From NCBI GenBank assembly GCA_020002185.1, contig CM034531.1, positions 49,896,173 through 49,960,172 on the forward strand: a stretch of DNA of 64,000 nt, read 5' to 3'. Positions 1-10,022 of the stretch are shown piece after piece; within the stretch, counting starts at the first letter, position 1, and the number at the start of each line of letters is the position of its first letter. This stretch comes from Paraescarpia echinospica. Lineage: Eukaryota; Annelida; Polychaeta; Sabellida; Siboglinidae. The notes beneath the pieces were generated by a model that saw nothing but the letters and a program-made list of their open reading frames with translations, did not search any database and had not been told where the DNA came from. Both the position numbers and the translations under genes were made by a program.

Positions 1-928
1 TGGCCTATGAAATAAACTCGAATATCAAATAAAATCCACAACAATTTTTTGGAAATGTCCAAAATGTCAGATGTATTTTTTTCTGTTTGACCACTTTAAG
101 TCCATCATTTGAATTCATACTTGCATCACTAATACAATAAAATATATATATATGTGTTAAGTATGAGATATAGTCATATTCGTCCCATAATCTGTATTTT
201 ATATGTGGCACATGTGGTTTGCTGTTGTGATGTTTTGGTGTGTGGGACTTGACTTGCTTGCTAACCCAGCTGTTGTCTGCTTTTTGCCCAATCCTGCGCA
301 CTTTTCCCTGCATGGTATATCATATGGCCAAAGCTTAATGGCTTGGTTTGTTTAAATATTCTTTGTTGATTCAGAGACTTTATGGGATAGTTTTGTATCC
401 ATCTGTAAATATTCTTAAGATTTATATAAATGTACAATACATACTGTACGTGCATGGTTGTGTATTTGTGTTTTTTTTCTTCACATCAGCATGTATGTTG
501 ATACCCTGTTAAGTTCATTTTAAAAGGAAGCGCAAACTACCTGCAGTGTTGTGATAAGGTGCACTATGGAGTTTTGGAATGTTCTTGGCTATTTTATCAG
601 TGTTAGTGAGATCTGCTAATCAGTGTCATGTGACCACAGCCAAGGATGCCACAGTGCTGGCCATTGAGGACAACTTCTGAATTCTGGCGCAAAAAGATTA
701 GCGAAGCAATAGAAATATGGAAGGCACCCAGCGATCATTTCATCACCTCTCTTTGATCTTCATGGAACTGTTGTCATGTGACATCCACCAATATGGTCAC
801 ATGATACCTGAGAAGGAACTGAGAAGGTTCAGAAGACTCCACAGAGCATGTTATTTAGACTATGAAAGGTACTTATAGTTCCTTTTCAAAGGTTTCTTCA
901 TGTTTCACCAAAGTTTCACTGTTTGTAG
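1..928. other. AT-rich sequence upstream of first visible exon; no feature recognised
   Basis: This stretch lies before the first exon I can support and is probably intron of the plus-strand gene ending at 3917. A short open stretch at about 626-680 ends in TGA and reads plausibly, but it lacks splice signals in a compatible phase, so it is not called. Earlier exons of the gene must lie outside the window or be missed here. Confidence 0.4.
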
Positions 929-1007
929 GGAACTATGACCTTGGGTCGTAGAGGTCGCAGGGACCTTGATTCAAATGACAACCGAAGTCTTCAAACACCA
1001 AGACAAA
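929..1007 (+). CDS. Internal exon of an unidentified proline-rich protein (exon A)
   Basis: The exon is bounded by a TTTGTAG acceptor and a CAAA/GTGAGT donor. It is 79 bp, enters in phase 0 and leaves in phase 1 (26 codons plus one base). The only open frame gives a basic, serine-rich segment with GRRGRRDLD near its start and LQTPRQ at its end. It joins in frame to the exon at 1830, and the chain stays open through four exons to a stop at 3917, which is the main evidence that it is real. No domain is visible. Serine, arginine and proline dominate, as expected of a disordered C-terminal tail. The family is not recognised. Confidence 0.66.
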
Positions 1008-1147
1008 GTGAGTATAGTGTAGTCCGTACAGTCAAACCATGCTTCATGGTCACCTCGGTAATACAGCCACCTTGCAATTAGGGTCAGCATAGGACAGTCC
1101 CAAATTATTTCTGTAACAGTCAAGCGTAGGAAATCAGTCCTAGTGTG

Positions 1148-1241
1148 ATCACTTTGCTATTAAGGTCACTTTGCTGTTAAGGTCACTTTGCTATTAAGGT
1201 CACTTTGCTATTAAAGTCACTTTGCTATTAAGGTCACTTTG
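1148..1241. repeat. 17-bp tandem repeat, about 5.5 copies, intronic
   Basis: A unit of the form AAGGTCACTTTGCTATT repeats head to tail with one or two substitutions per copy (GCTATT or GCTGTT, AAGG or AAAG). It lies in the intron between the exons at 929 and 1830 and shows no coding signal. Confidence 0.85.
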
Positions 1242-1829
1242 GCCCAGTCCCAAGAATGTTAGTCTCATTGCTCTGCTGCATTTATTTATTTACTGTTGCG
1301 ATGGTATTGTGATATTATCACAAAATAGTGAATGCTCAGGGAAAGCTGTTAAGAACCATGCCTCTTGCCCATCACGCGGCCTATTATCAGTGTGGCAATA
1401 ACTTGACTCAGTCATAATTACCAGTTCATCATTGCAACAAATTAAATTATGGAACAAATGATACAACCAAGCAAACCTTTTACTAATGCAGTAAACCTCG
1501 GATATAACGAATCACTCGAGACTGGCCAATTTATTCATTATATCCTAAATTCATTATGTATATTAAAAACAAATTTGGACCAGTTCATTTATTCGGTATA
1601 CTTGAAACTTGTTATAAGCGAATTTGTTATATCTGAGTTTATATGTAATCACTGTTTTTAGAAATTGTAACATTTTGCAAAATTTTTGTAATGTGTTGAC
1701 TTTCAATTCTAGTCAGTTATTCTACTCATCTTTTACCTGTTCCTGTTTGCTTCCTGTGTGTGCCAGGCAGCAGCATTCTCTTCTGTTTGTCGTCATTTTA
1801 TAAATGCTGATGTATATCCTTTGTTATAG

Positions 1830-1937
1830 GTCTCACCACAGCGCCATCATGTGCGAGTCTCGACAGTCCGATAATAACGCCATGTCACCGTCGATCGCGT
1901 ACTGTCAGCCCTCCGCCTCGCAAACTCTCTAGTCAAA
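1830..1937 (+). CDS. Internal exon of the unidentified proline-rich protein (exon B)
   Basis: A TTGTTATAG acceptor and CAAA/GTGAGT donor bound this 108-bp exon. It completes the codon split by the previous intron (A/GT, serine) and again leaves one base, so both introns are phase 1. The translation is rich in Ser, Thr, Pro and Arg. It contains RRSRTVSPPPRKLS, a basic Ser-Pro stretch that looks like a phosphorylation or 14-3-3-type docking segment, although it does not match a strict 14-3-3 consensus. Exon length divisible by three with matching phases means it could be skipped without breaking the frame. Confidence 0.72.
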
Positions 1938-2627
1938 GTGAGTCAATTCATCAACGTCTACTTTATTCATGAGGAAACACATCAAGATGGCAGTGTTGGG
2001 AATCTGTACTGCTACCTACCCCGACTGCAGTGTCTACACTACGCTAATTGAGTCATACTTGAAGCAAGTGTGATGTCGTAATCAAGTAAATTTGAAAACT
2101 TTCGACTACATCAGACTGACACTGACTAGGCCAGATTGCAGTTGGATGTAGTTGAAAGTGTTCAAGTTTATGTGATTATACGTCTTACTCAATTTGTGTC
2201 AGTCAGTGCAGCATATACACTGCAATCAGGGTAAGTCTGGTCAGTCGGGCAAACAATTCCAGTGTATCCCAGTTTTTAGAAGTGGTCATACTGGAGGTAT
2301 TCATGGAAAATGACAGCATGTTCATGATGGGAATGGAGCTTGCGGGTTTGTCATCCATTTGTCCCTGAGACTGTATTATAATGACAAGTTTTTAATATTA
2401 TAACACATCTGGTATTTTCTTTTCATTTAATTATATGAAAACGTGCCAGTTTTTTTTCCTTTTTTACTTCAAAAATGTCAAACAAGGTTTTTTAATGTAT
2501 GAAAAGATTATGTTTTTTGATATACTACCTAGATTCTAGACCTGAAATTATCCTGAAGTCGGCAAGTTGGTCATTGGAAGATTACAGTTGTCGTCATAGT
2601 GATGCATAGATGTTGCGTCAGTTTCAG

Positions 2628-2716
2628 GAGACAGCTCAGACTCAACACAACAGCGGTCAACATCCATGGCCGAGGGCTGGAAACCTCCACTGCCTGACCG
2701 CAAACACCTTCCCAAG
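2628..2716 (+). CDS. Internal exon of the unidentified proline-rich protein (exon C, PPLPDR SH3-ligand motif)
   Basis: A CAGTTTCAG acceptor and CCCAAG/GTCAGT donor bound an 89-bp exon that completes the split arginine codon and ends in phase 0. The peptide starts RDSSDSTQQ and contains WKPPLPDRK. PPLPDR fits the class II SH3-ligand pattern PxxPx(R/K). The frame stays open past the donor into a 45-bp intronic repeat up to a stop at 3047-3049, so retention of this intron would give a different tail. The splice site is strong and the next exon continues in the same phase, so splicing is the preferred reading. Confidence 0.72.
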
Positions 2717-2783
2717 GTCAGTCAAGGTCACTCGACGAACTACAAGCACTGCCTCACTAACCTTTGTAATTCTGTCCTCCAAA

Positions 2784-3015
2784 CACAAATTTGGCCGCCA
2801 TTAGATTTTTGTGAAACTCTTAGCCCACCACAAATTTGGCGGCCATTAGATACTTGTGAAACTCTTAGCCCACCACAAATTTGGCGGCCATTAGATACTT
2901 GTGAAACTCTTAGCCCACCACAAATTTTACGGCCATTAGATACTTGTGAAACTCTTAGCCCACTGCAAATTTGGCGGCCATTAGATACTTGTGAAACTCT
3001 TAGCCCACCACAAAT
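2784..3015 (+). repeat. 45-bp intronic minisatellite, about 5 copies, open in the host frame
   Basis: Five copies of a 45-bp unit (with core AAATTTGGCGGCCATTAGAT) lie 67 bp after the donor of the exon ending at 2716. Because 45 is divisible by three and no stop occurs, the copies read as a 15-residue repeat (CETLSPPQIWRPLDT) in the same frame as the preceding exon. The complementary strand is open across the array too, as expected for a stop-free repeat, so this alone does not show coding. Confidence 0.9.
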
Positions 3016-3581
3016 TACATTCACTGATGTTCTGATTTGTAGTGTGTGAATAGTTTACGTATTCTGTGCAGTTGGTCTAACGAAAGTATTTGTAATATTG
3101 CTAAAATAAAAAATTTGTTTGATTGTTAGATTTGGGCAACTTATGAAAGGGGAATCAAAATAAGTAACGCACATACACAAACAAGCTAGCATGTCATGGT
3201 GGACACCAGGTGTGATTTTTGTGAATGATCCTAAAACAGGCTTAATATTGTGGAATTACTCTACAAATAACAACCACAAGTATGTAACATACAAATTGAA
3301 TCAGATATAATAATAATGACTATAGTTATAAAAATGATGCACTATAAAATAATATGAGAATGGAGTGTCTGATAGATTTATTTGTAATGCAGACAATAAT
3401 TAGCAAATTAATCATTTTACAGCCTGCTTAGATATTGTTTTGTAACTATTACAGTGGTTGTCAAGATAAATACAACAATTATTCAGATTCGTGGTCCACT
3501 CTTCTACCAGTATGTCTTTGAAACACAAAATGAAATGATACATCTTTCCAAGACATAAATGACCTATCCCTTCTGTTGCAG

Positions 3582-3917
3582 ACGTCTGTTTCAAATATGT
3601 CGTCGTCGTGCCAGAAGCTGTCTAATCAGACAGTCGCCCCCCCACTGAGGGGAGATCACCCACTACACGCATTCGTGCCTTCCCCTGCCACTAAACCTCT
3701 TCCCAGTACAAACCCACCCCCCATCCCACCAAAGCGTTCCCTCTCATCCACCCCCATCGAGAGCAGTGGAAGATGTGCGGGGTCACCACATGGGATTCCA
3801 CGGGCAGTACCATACCGTAAAGCGAGTGTGGGAGGTGTGGATGTGCCCGCGGTGCCGGTGCGAGTGGCGCGCAGTCACACGTTTGGGACAGTGAATAAGA
3901 GGTCTGCACCAAGCTGA
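3582..3917 (+). CDS. Last coding exon of the unidentified proline-rich protein
   Basis: A TTCTGTTGCAG acceptor starts the exon in phase 0, matching the donor at 2716. It runs 111 codons to a TGA. Together with the exons at 929, 1830 and 2628 it gives 203 C-terminal residues. The exon is low-complexity, with no globular domain. A proline cluster PPPIPPKR (PxxPxK, class II SH3-ligand type) follows PSPATKPLPS, and the C-terminus is basic (ARSHTFGTVNKRSAPS). Such SH3-binding tails end signalling and cytoskeletal regulators such as DOCK-family exchange factors and Rho GAPs, but the resemblance is compositional and I do not assign a family. It is strongly GC-rich against the AT-rich flanks. Confidence 0.78.
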   Translation, partial: TSVSNMSSSCQKLSNQTVAPPLRGDHPLHAFVPSPATKPLPSTNPPPIPPKRSLSSTPIESSGRCAGSPHGIPRAVPYRKASVGGVDVPAVPVRVARSHTFGTVNKRSAPS

Positions 3918-4955
3918 CAGAGAGGACAGGCAGAGGGAGGGTGTCCGTAGATGTCAACAGCCAATCAGTTCAGAGCAGAGAGAGGACATCCATAGATGTC
4001 AACAGCCAATCAATTCACAGGAAGGATGTGCGCAGATGACAATGGACAATCAGTTTTGTGCAGAGGGAGGACATCCATAAAGGTCAACTGCCAGTCAATT
4101 CAGTGGGAGGATGTGCACAGATGACAATGGACAATCAGTTCAGTGCAGAGGGAGGATGTCCACTAAGTAAACAGACAATCAGTTCAGTGTTTTGAAAAGT
4201 GCTCAAATGACATTTTGTCATGCAAATGTTGATTTTACGTGTGCCATGTAAATAGTAATCCAGTTGAAATATTAAGCTTATTTAAAATATGTATAATACA
4301 TTACACATGTATAGTTTCAAGTTCTTGGCATTAACTTTTTTATCATAAATGTGTAACTAAGTTAACATTTATACCATGTATTTGCCTTGCCGTCTAATTT
4401 TTCTCAGCATTCAGCAGCATTTTTGCAACTGTTTTTTCAACAGCATTTCTGGAAAGAAAGCTATTTAAACTCAATATAAAATGAGTTGTGATGTTATCAG
4501 CTAGACGTGAAGTCAGAAGATAATTATATAATATGTTCTGTTCATGTATTGATTTCATTGCCACACCGAGTGCAAGATTTACGTTTTTTTCTTACATATC
4601 CAGTTTGTCTGTTCATTGTCGTGAACTCACTGAACAGCTAAGATATTTCAGCAGAAATGAAATCAGTTGCCAAAATGTTTATAACTGTTTTTGTAAATAA
4701 TTGAAACAAATAATCAGTGTTGCCTTGCTGCATTGTTTACGTGGACATGTTGGATTGTCACAAAAGTTGGCTTAACTGAACTGTACTCTGTATATATGTG
4801 TGAGCATGTAAATAATGTATAAAAGCTATATAGGTATCGAGAAAACTAAAAACAGACGCTTGTGCAAGAATGATATGGATACAGGGTGTGATCATTACCA
4901 TTGTGAAAATGGTCAACATCTTCAGATAGAAATAAACAAGACTGAAAGAAGCATT
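3918..4955 (+). other. Probable 3' UTR of the proline-rich gene, with degenerate tandem repeats
   Basis: After the stop at 3917 come four to five imperfect copies of a purine-rich unit (about 3920-4190) with cores such as GGAGGATGTGCACAGATGAC and CAATCAGTTCAGTGCAGAG. AT-rich sequence follows. The first good plus-strand polyadenylation hexamer I see is AATAAA at 4931-4936, so the UTR is placed to about 4955. Confidence 0.5.
4931..4936 (+). terminator. Candidate polyadenylation signal AATAAA
   Basis: Canonical hexamer about 1 kb after the stop of the proline-rich gene. A CA dinucleotide for cleavage lies just downstream. Position and orientation fit; use is inferred. Confidence 0.4.
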
Positions 4956-5463
4956 TGCTATCATCTGGTAAAAGTATAATAATTCACTTAGATACTCTTA
5001 CATATGCAGGTATTTCACTGTATCAGACTATATTTGTGGTTACATTCAGCTTTTTTCTGGAGCAACTTGTTATCAAAGTAGTAGATTATAATTATTCTTG
5101 AATCATATATTGAAGTACATTTTTACAAGTTTGGTATTGTAGAAAGTATATTATTAAGGTGTTATTTTATATTTAACTAATGCTTAGAACCTATCAGTCT
5201 CATGCAAGTAGCTTCATAAGTGTTTGTGCAATTGTATATTAATATCCTTATATAAGTTTATTTAACAAAAGACCTTGGATACTACTGGGAATGTGGATGT
5301 GCGTAAAACTCACACTGAAACTACCGATTAAAGAAGATGGTATAACAAACATTTTGAGTCATTTTGTTGAAACATCTCAAGAGAATGTTCTTGTACAAAG
5401 TAATTTAATATACAAGTATTTATTTTAGAATGTAGATGTGACTTTACCAAGTACAGGGAAGTT
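4956..5463. other. Intergenic AT-rich sequence, nothing recognised
   Basis: No open frame, repeat or RNA gene could be supported here. Confidence 0.4.
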
Positions 5464-6439
5464 TCATGATCTTGTGCATACATAATTTCTAGATGATTCC
5501 TTTTTAGTCCTTTGGGCCGAAGGTCCAAGGGACTATTGCCATCATTCTGCGTCCGCCGTCTGCCGTTAGCAGCCGTATCTCAGAAACTGTTCAGTAACTT
5601 TTTCTCTAATTTTGCATAAACTTATCTTAGGGTACTGCCACTATGCACGAGAAATCTGTATTTTATTGAATCATTCGTAGGGCCCAAAAAACTTTTGTCA
5701 CATTTTACCTATTTTTTCAAAAACTATTCAGTAACTTTTTCTCTAATTTTGCATAGATCTATCTTAGGGTGCTGCAACTACACACAAGAAATCTGTATTT
5801 GATTTAATCATTCTAAGGGCACATCAGGGGCCCCCAAAGTGCAAAAGTTTTACATTATCTAGTGATGTGGTTTTGACAAGGGCCCTTGAGATCACCCTAA
5901 CAGTAGATTTTGTGTATTGTGCCAGAAACAGCGCCCAGCCTCACTCCACTCTGCATTGTTCCATTGAGACCTTGACTAATATTTAATTGGTGACAGGGCC
6001 CAGGCAGAGTAGACACATTTGACCCCTGTTAAACTGAACAGTTGCCTGCAGCTTTTAAACTATCTTCAAAACTATTGATTTTTTTATAATTGCAAGTTGT
6101 TTATTTTGATGTTCATTTAATTATTATAAAATGGTGTGACTGTGGTGTATATTGGTTAAAGAAGTATTGTCACCTGTAGGTGACAAACATAGAAAATTAA
6201 TATTTTGGACAACTATAGTGAAATATCCTACACTTTATTGATATCAAATGCATTCTACTGTTCTGTTTACGCTTGCCTTGCCTTGTGTAGACATGGTACT
6301 ATGTAAATCAATTGCATACAATTTAATATAGACTAATAATTACAGATTCACAATATAGTTGACACCTGAAACAACCAAATGTCAACCATTAGAAGAGTTG
6401 ACATAGTTCCGCTATACACAAGAAATCTGTATTTGATCG

Positions 6440-6785
6440 AATTATTCTAGTGTCATCAGCATATAGAACATACATTTTCAAGAAAATGTCTACATCATCA
6501 TCACTAATGTTGTAAATTTCACCAGCTGCCATGTCAAGTCCCTTATAATTATGACTAACTGTGTTAAAAATTATTCAGGTAAATAGCAAATAACAAAGGA
6601 GACAAGTTTTCTCAAAGCTGTAAACAACTTGCCTATGCATGTGCCTATGTGTAATGCCACGATAGTTGTCTGGGTCATCTATTGACCCCGTCTTTTTGTA
6701 CATATGCTTAATGATCCCAATACACCAGTCTGTTGACACAATGCCACATAATAGAACTAGGTTAAACATCTTAACAATAACTATA
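6440..6785 (-). mobile_element. LINE reverse-transcriptase fragment with LYADDT motif
   Basis: The minus strand encodes DWCIGIIKHMYKKTGSIDDP followed by DNYRGIT, the start of the non-LTR reverse-transcriptase domain. After a deletion and frame change it reads GLDMAAGEIYNIS and then MYVLYADDT, the YADD catalytic motif. The two parts are normally well over 100 residues apart, so this is an internally deleted, non-functional remnant. It sits inside the candidate element at 5506-8320. Confidence 0.7.
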
Positions 6786-6937
6786 ATTAATTTTGTGGGG
6801 CTGTTTAGGGCCTCCCAAAATGCAAAATTTTCCTAATATTTCCCTACTGCACTGGGCAGCTGTAAACTTGTGTATTAGATTTGCTTCCGCCACTGATGTT
6901 TATTGATAACTGGATAGTAAACAACGTTGGCAAGTTT

Positions 6938-7003
6938 AACCCGTTCCCGGGTTAAACCCGGGTTGGGCTAAACCTCCATTTTGGGCTAAACCGGGTTAAA
7001 CTA
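6938..7003. repeat. Cluster of short inverted repeats around GGGTTAAACCCGGGTT
   Basis: Closely spaced AACCCGGGTT, GGGTTAAACCC and GGGCTAAACC blocks can pair with one another in several registers. This GC-containing patch stands out from AT-rich surroundings within the candidate mobile element and may be an internal foldback. Confidence 0.5.
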
Positions 7004-8482
7004 TTTTTAATATTCAGAACTGTGTAGCATTTTTTAACAATCACTAAGAATTAATGAACACTTGTGCACAATGTCACCCACTTGGCAGGTTTAATTGATC
7101 TATTCAGCAATTGGAGGACACTGCTTAGGCCTCACTCTGGACACTGTCACTCAGTTTTGTGTATTGTCTTAGTTGGTGAGTTGATCAATGTGACCATGAA
7201 TCAGTGGTGACTGATAACTTTAGAGGATGGAGGATGAATCCAGTTGTTGGCAGTGAACACTAGTGCTGAGAGGGTAGATTACCACCTACCAGTCTCCAAA
7301 GCTCTATATTTAAAAAAAACTGTTCATTAACTTTTTTTCTAATTTTGCATAGATGTATCTTAGGGTACTGCCAGTATATGCAAGAAATTTGTATTTGAAT
7401 CATTCTAAGGGCACCTCAGGGCCCCCAAAATGCAAAATTGTCCTGCTGTTTCTCTGCTGCTCCCTCCACTGATCTCTATTTATAACAGACTGACAGACAC
7501 AGTATTTTTTTGACCATCACAAGCACATAAACTACAATACAATATTCATTGTAAGGTCAGGGAGGCTCCCATTAAGACAATTATATGCAGCTATCATGGG
7601 AGCCACCCTACTGATGTAACTAGACAGTGGACTTTGCCCTGATCACTGTGGTGGCTGAGAGTGGAGTGGCCAGCTGTAAATCTGTGTATTGGTCTAGCCT
7701 AGGCGCTCTGCCTGCCATTGTCTGTCCCAGTGTCAAACTGAATGCCTCCATGTGGGCTGTAACTATAATGTGTAATGGGAATCCCTACTGCTCTGGCAGA
7801 ACAGAGAAACTTAAAAACAACAAGACGTAATTATTAATGCAATGTAACGATATGATCTAGGATTAAAATAAAATAACTTAGGTATAAAATAACATAGGTA
7901 TACTCGAAAAGGTTAAAGTATATTTAGCCAAAATTATAAGGAATATTATTAAGATGTTTTACTACACATGTTGCAGCTATTACTTCACTCCAATTCAATC
8001 AGTATTACGTCATTAATTGCTACTGTTTTTAAGTCAAAATGCACACTATGTATATGTACTTTGTGAGTATCGGGATAAAATTCTACAGTATTTTTAATAA
8101 CACATTAACTAATATATACAATCTTCACGAAACGGTCTACTCGAATATTTTATTTCCAGGTGTATCTTCACTGGCATGCATAATAGTCTCCACTAAACAT
8201 GTCAATATTTTACTTCCATCATAACACTTAATGATCTGTAACTATGATTCACCAAAAAACATTTCATTAATAATTACAAACTCACAATATAGTCCGAAGG
8301 ACTTCAGGGCCTCTTGGCCCATTTTTCATGACCTTGTGCATACATAATTTCTAGATGATCTTTTTTCATGATCTTGTGCATACATAATTTCTAGATGATC
8401 CCTTTTTTCATGATTTTGTGCATACATAATTTCTAGATGATCCCTTTCTGACACAACAAATCAAAGCAATATTATCACTGCA

Positions 8483-8488
8483 TTTATT
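8483..8488 (-). terminator. Candidate polyadenylation signal for dystroglycan
   Basis: TTTATT on the plus strand reads AATAAA on the minus strand, about 1.5 kb after the dystroglycan stop codon. A second copy lies at 8510-8515. Use is inferred from orientation and distance only. Confidence 0.35.
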
Positions 8489-8843
8489 GGCACAGACAAT
8501 TGTAAATTTTTTATTAGTTTACAGAAAACATAAATTCTATATAAGATTAAAGCCAATCATGTGACCGGCGATAGCACCGAATCACTCCACTCCGCATGCA
8601 CTATTACAATAAACGAACTCTTAAAATACACAAGTGCCGTCATGCAGTTGGCCATAAAAGTATTTCATGTTTATGCGTACACAGTTCATGAGTTTACAAA
8701 TGCGGATAAATGTCCTAATAAAGACTTAAGATCTAAAACAATGTTTCAAGTCACACTTGCTACAAAAGCAAAGGCACAAGAACAGCACATTCTGAAGAAT
8801 ACTGTTAGTAACGACTGTTAACTGCTTTGGAGGACTACCGCTG

Positions 8844-8857
8844 GCGCCACCTAGTAG
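8844..8857 (-). promoter_or_regulatory. CTCF-like motif, one mismatch
   Basis: The minus strand reads CTACTAGGTGGCGC, matching the core CTCF consensus CCASYAGRKGGCRS except at position 2. It lies 870 bp from a perfect match at 9725. Confidence 0.4.
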
Positions 8858-9724
8858 ACAGTAGATAACAAGAGACCTATGTAGTCAAGTAGTCATGTGA
8901 CTACAGAGTGAGTACCTATCATAATATCTTGGCAGTTGTGCCAGAGTTTTGATGAAAGTTTCACTTGACATGAGACATCCGCCATGGGACTATTGCACTG
9001 ATTGCGTAGAAAGCTTTGCACTGTTCCTCTTAACAAGTGCCAGTGCTAACAACACAAAACTAATCGTATCAGTCGCCTGTGTTGCTGCTTTCAAAGCCAA
9101 TATCTGAATTATCAGCACAAGTCTAACACGTTTAGTAACACGTCCGCTTATACACGTAGGTCACAACAAAAGTAAAACACATCTGTGCCAACACATGTAT
9201 ACAGAATCTAACATGTTTGTATACATGTGTGTATAAACACATTGTCTAATACTCTCTCTACACTTGTGTATATACACACAGTCTAACACAATTGTCTGTC
9301 TACACCTATTTATACGCAAAAAGCACAATAAAATTATTAAGCATTGCAATACATGTTGTGTAAAAAATAGTTTAGAACCGGTGACATAAAAGCTACATTA
9401 GGAATGTCACTACAGTAAATATTATCAGCAAGATGATTATAAAACAGTAATTGTTAATAGTCTTGTAATCTTTAGTCTTCATTTAACAGCGTAAACAGTA
9501 TACCATAACATTGCTTAAAATTCCACTAAATCTCACTTTTGTATATAATATAATAATATATATATACCATCATTTGTATTTTATCTTTTCTGTATTCCTT
9601 AGAATAACATTTTTGCAACAGTTTCTACGATACTGATTTGTAGTCAGCAACAATGTGTATTAATAATAATTATTATTATTAAAAGTTGGCTGAGCAATTT
9701 CAGTACCAGAGCCTGTTGTAGTAC

Positions 9725-9738
9725 CCACTAGATGGCAG
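9725..9738 (+). promoter_or_regulatory. CTCF-like motif, perfect core match
   Basis: CCACTAGATGGCAG matches the conserved bilaterian CTCF core (CCASYAGRKGGCRS) at every position. It lies just beyond the dystroglycan stop codon, in the region between two convergent genes, a typical insulator setting. Binding is inferred from the motif only. Confidence 0.55.
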
Positions 9739-10022
9739 TACCTGTGTCATTCTGGCGAGCTCCGACCGACATACATTGCCAAACAACCCTAGATTGTATT
9801 GTTTTTGTTAGAGCTCTGCACGAACTTGTAAAACAACTATCGTATTTCTACCTAAAGAAAAGACAGATGAATACACATGGACAGACACGTTCTTGTTGGC
9901 TTGGCCAGAACAGCATGTGCTGCCACCTTCTGGGATCGAACAGACACAAGTGTTGTTAGCCGTTTGAGACGATCTGAAGACTGCTGCCAGTGTTCTTTCC
10001 ACACTGCTATGACAAGTCGACA

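Larger units (their letters stand above)
5506..8320. mobile_element. Candidate inserted element with imperfect inverted ends
   Basis: The left end (AGTCCTTTGGGCCGAAGG, from 5506) and the reverse complement of the right end (TGGGCCAAGAGGCCCTGAAG, from 8320) share a TGGGCC/AAGG...GGACTAT pattern, giving imperfect inverted termini of about 30 bp. Inside, a segment containing TTTTTCTCTAATTTTGCATA recurs at about 5590, 5735 and 7330, each followed by TATCTTAGGG and AAATCTGTATTT. A LINE reverse-transcriptase scrap lies at 6440-6785. No transposase is visible. The boundaries are supported by the flanking 40-bp repeat on both sides. The superfamily is unknown. Confidence 0.45.
5464..8445. repeat. Roughly 40-bp tandem unit split by an insertion (1 copy left, 3 copies right)
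   Basis: A unit built around GTGCATACATAATTTCTAGA occurs at about 5464-5503 and, in three adjacent copies, at about 8325-8445. The left and right copies have the same orientation and are separated by the candidate element 5506-8320. This suggests the element landed inside a small tandem array. Confidence 0.75.
8446..10022 (-). other. DAG1: Probable dystroglycan 3' UTR and downstream sequence
   Basis: This lies immediately 3' of the dystroglycan stop on the minus strand. No competing gene is visible. Candidate minus-strand AATAAA signals occur as TTTATT at 8483-8488 and 8510-8515, which would give a 3' UTR of about 1.5 kb. The part at 9170-9310 is a degenerate repeat of ACATGT/TGTATA-type words. 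Two CTCF-like motifs fall in this stretch. Confidence 0.45.

Noticed and set aside
626..680. Possible extra exon reading TTAKDATVLAIEDNF and a stop
   Set aside because: It has no compatible donor or acceptor and would end the protein before four well-phased exons. It could be an alternative terminal exon, but nothing supports that.
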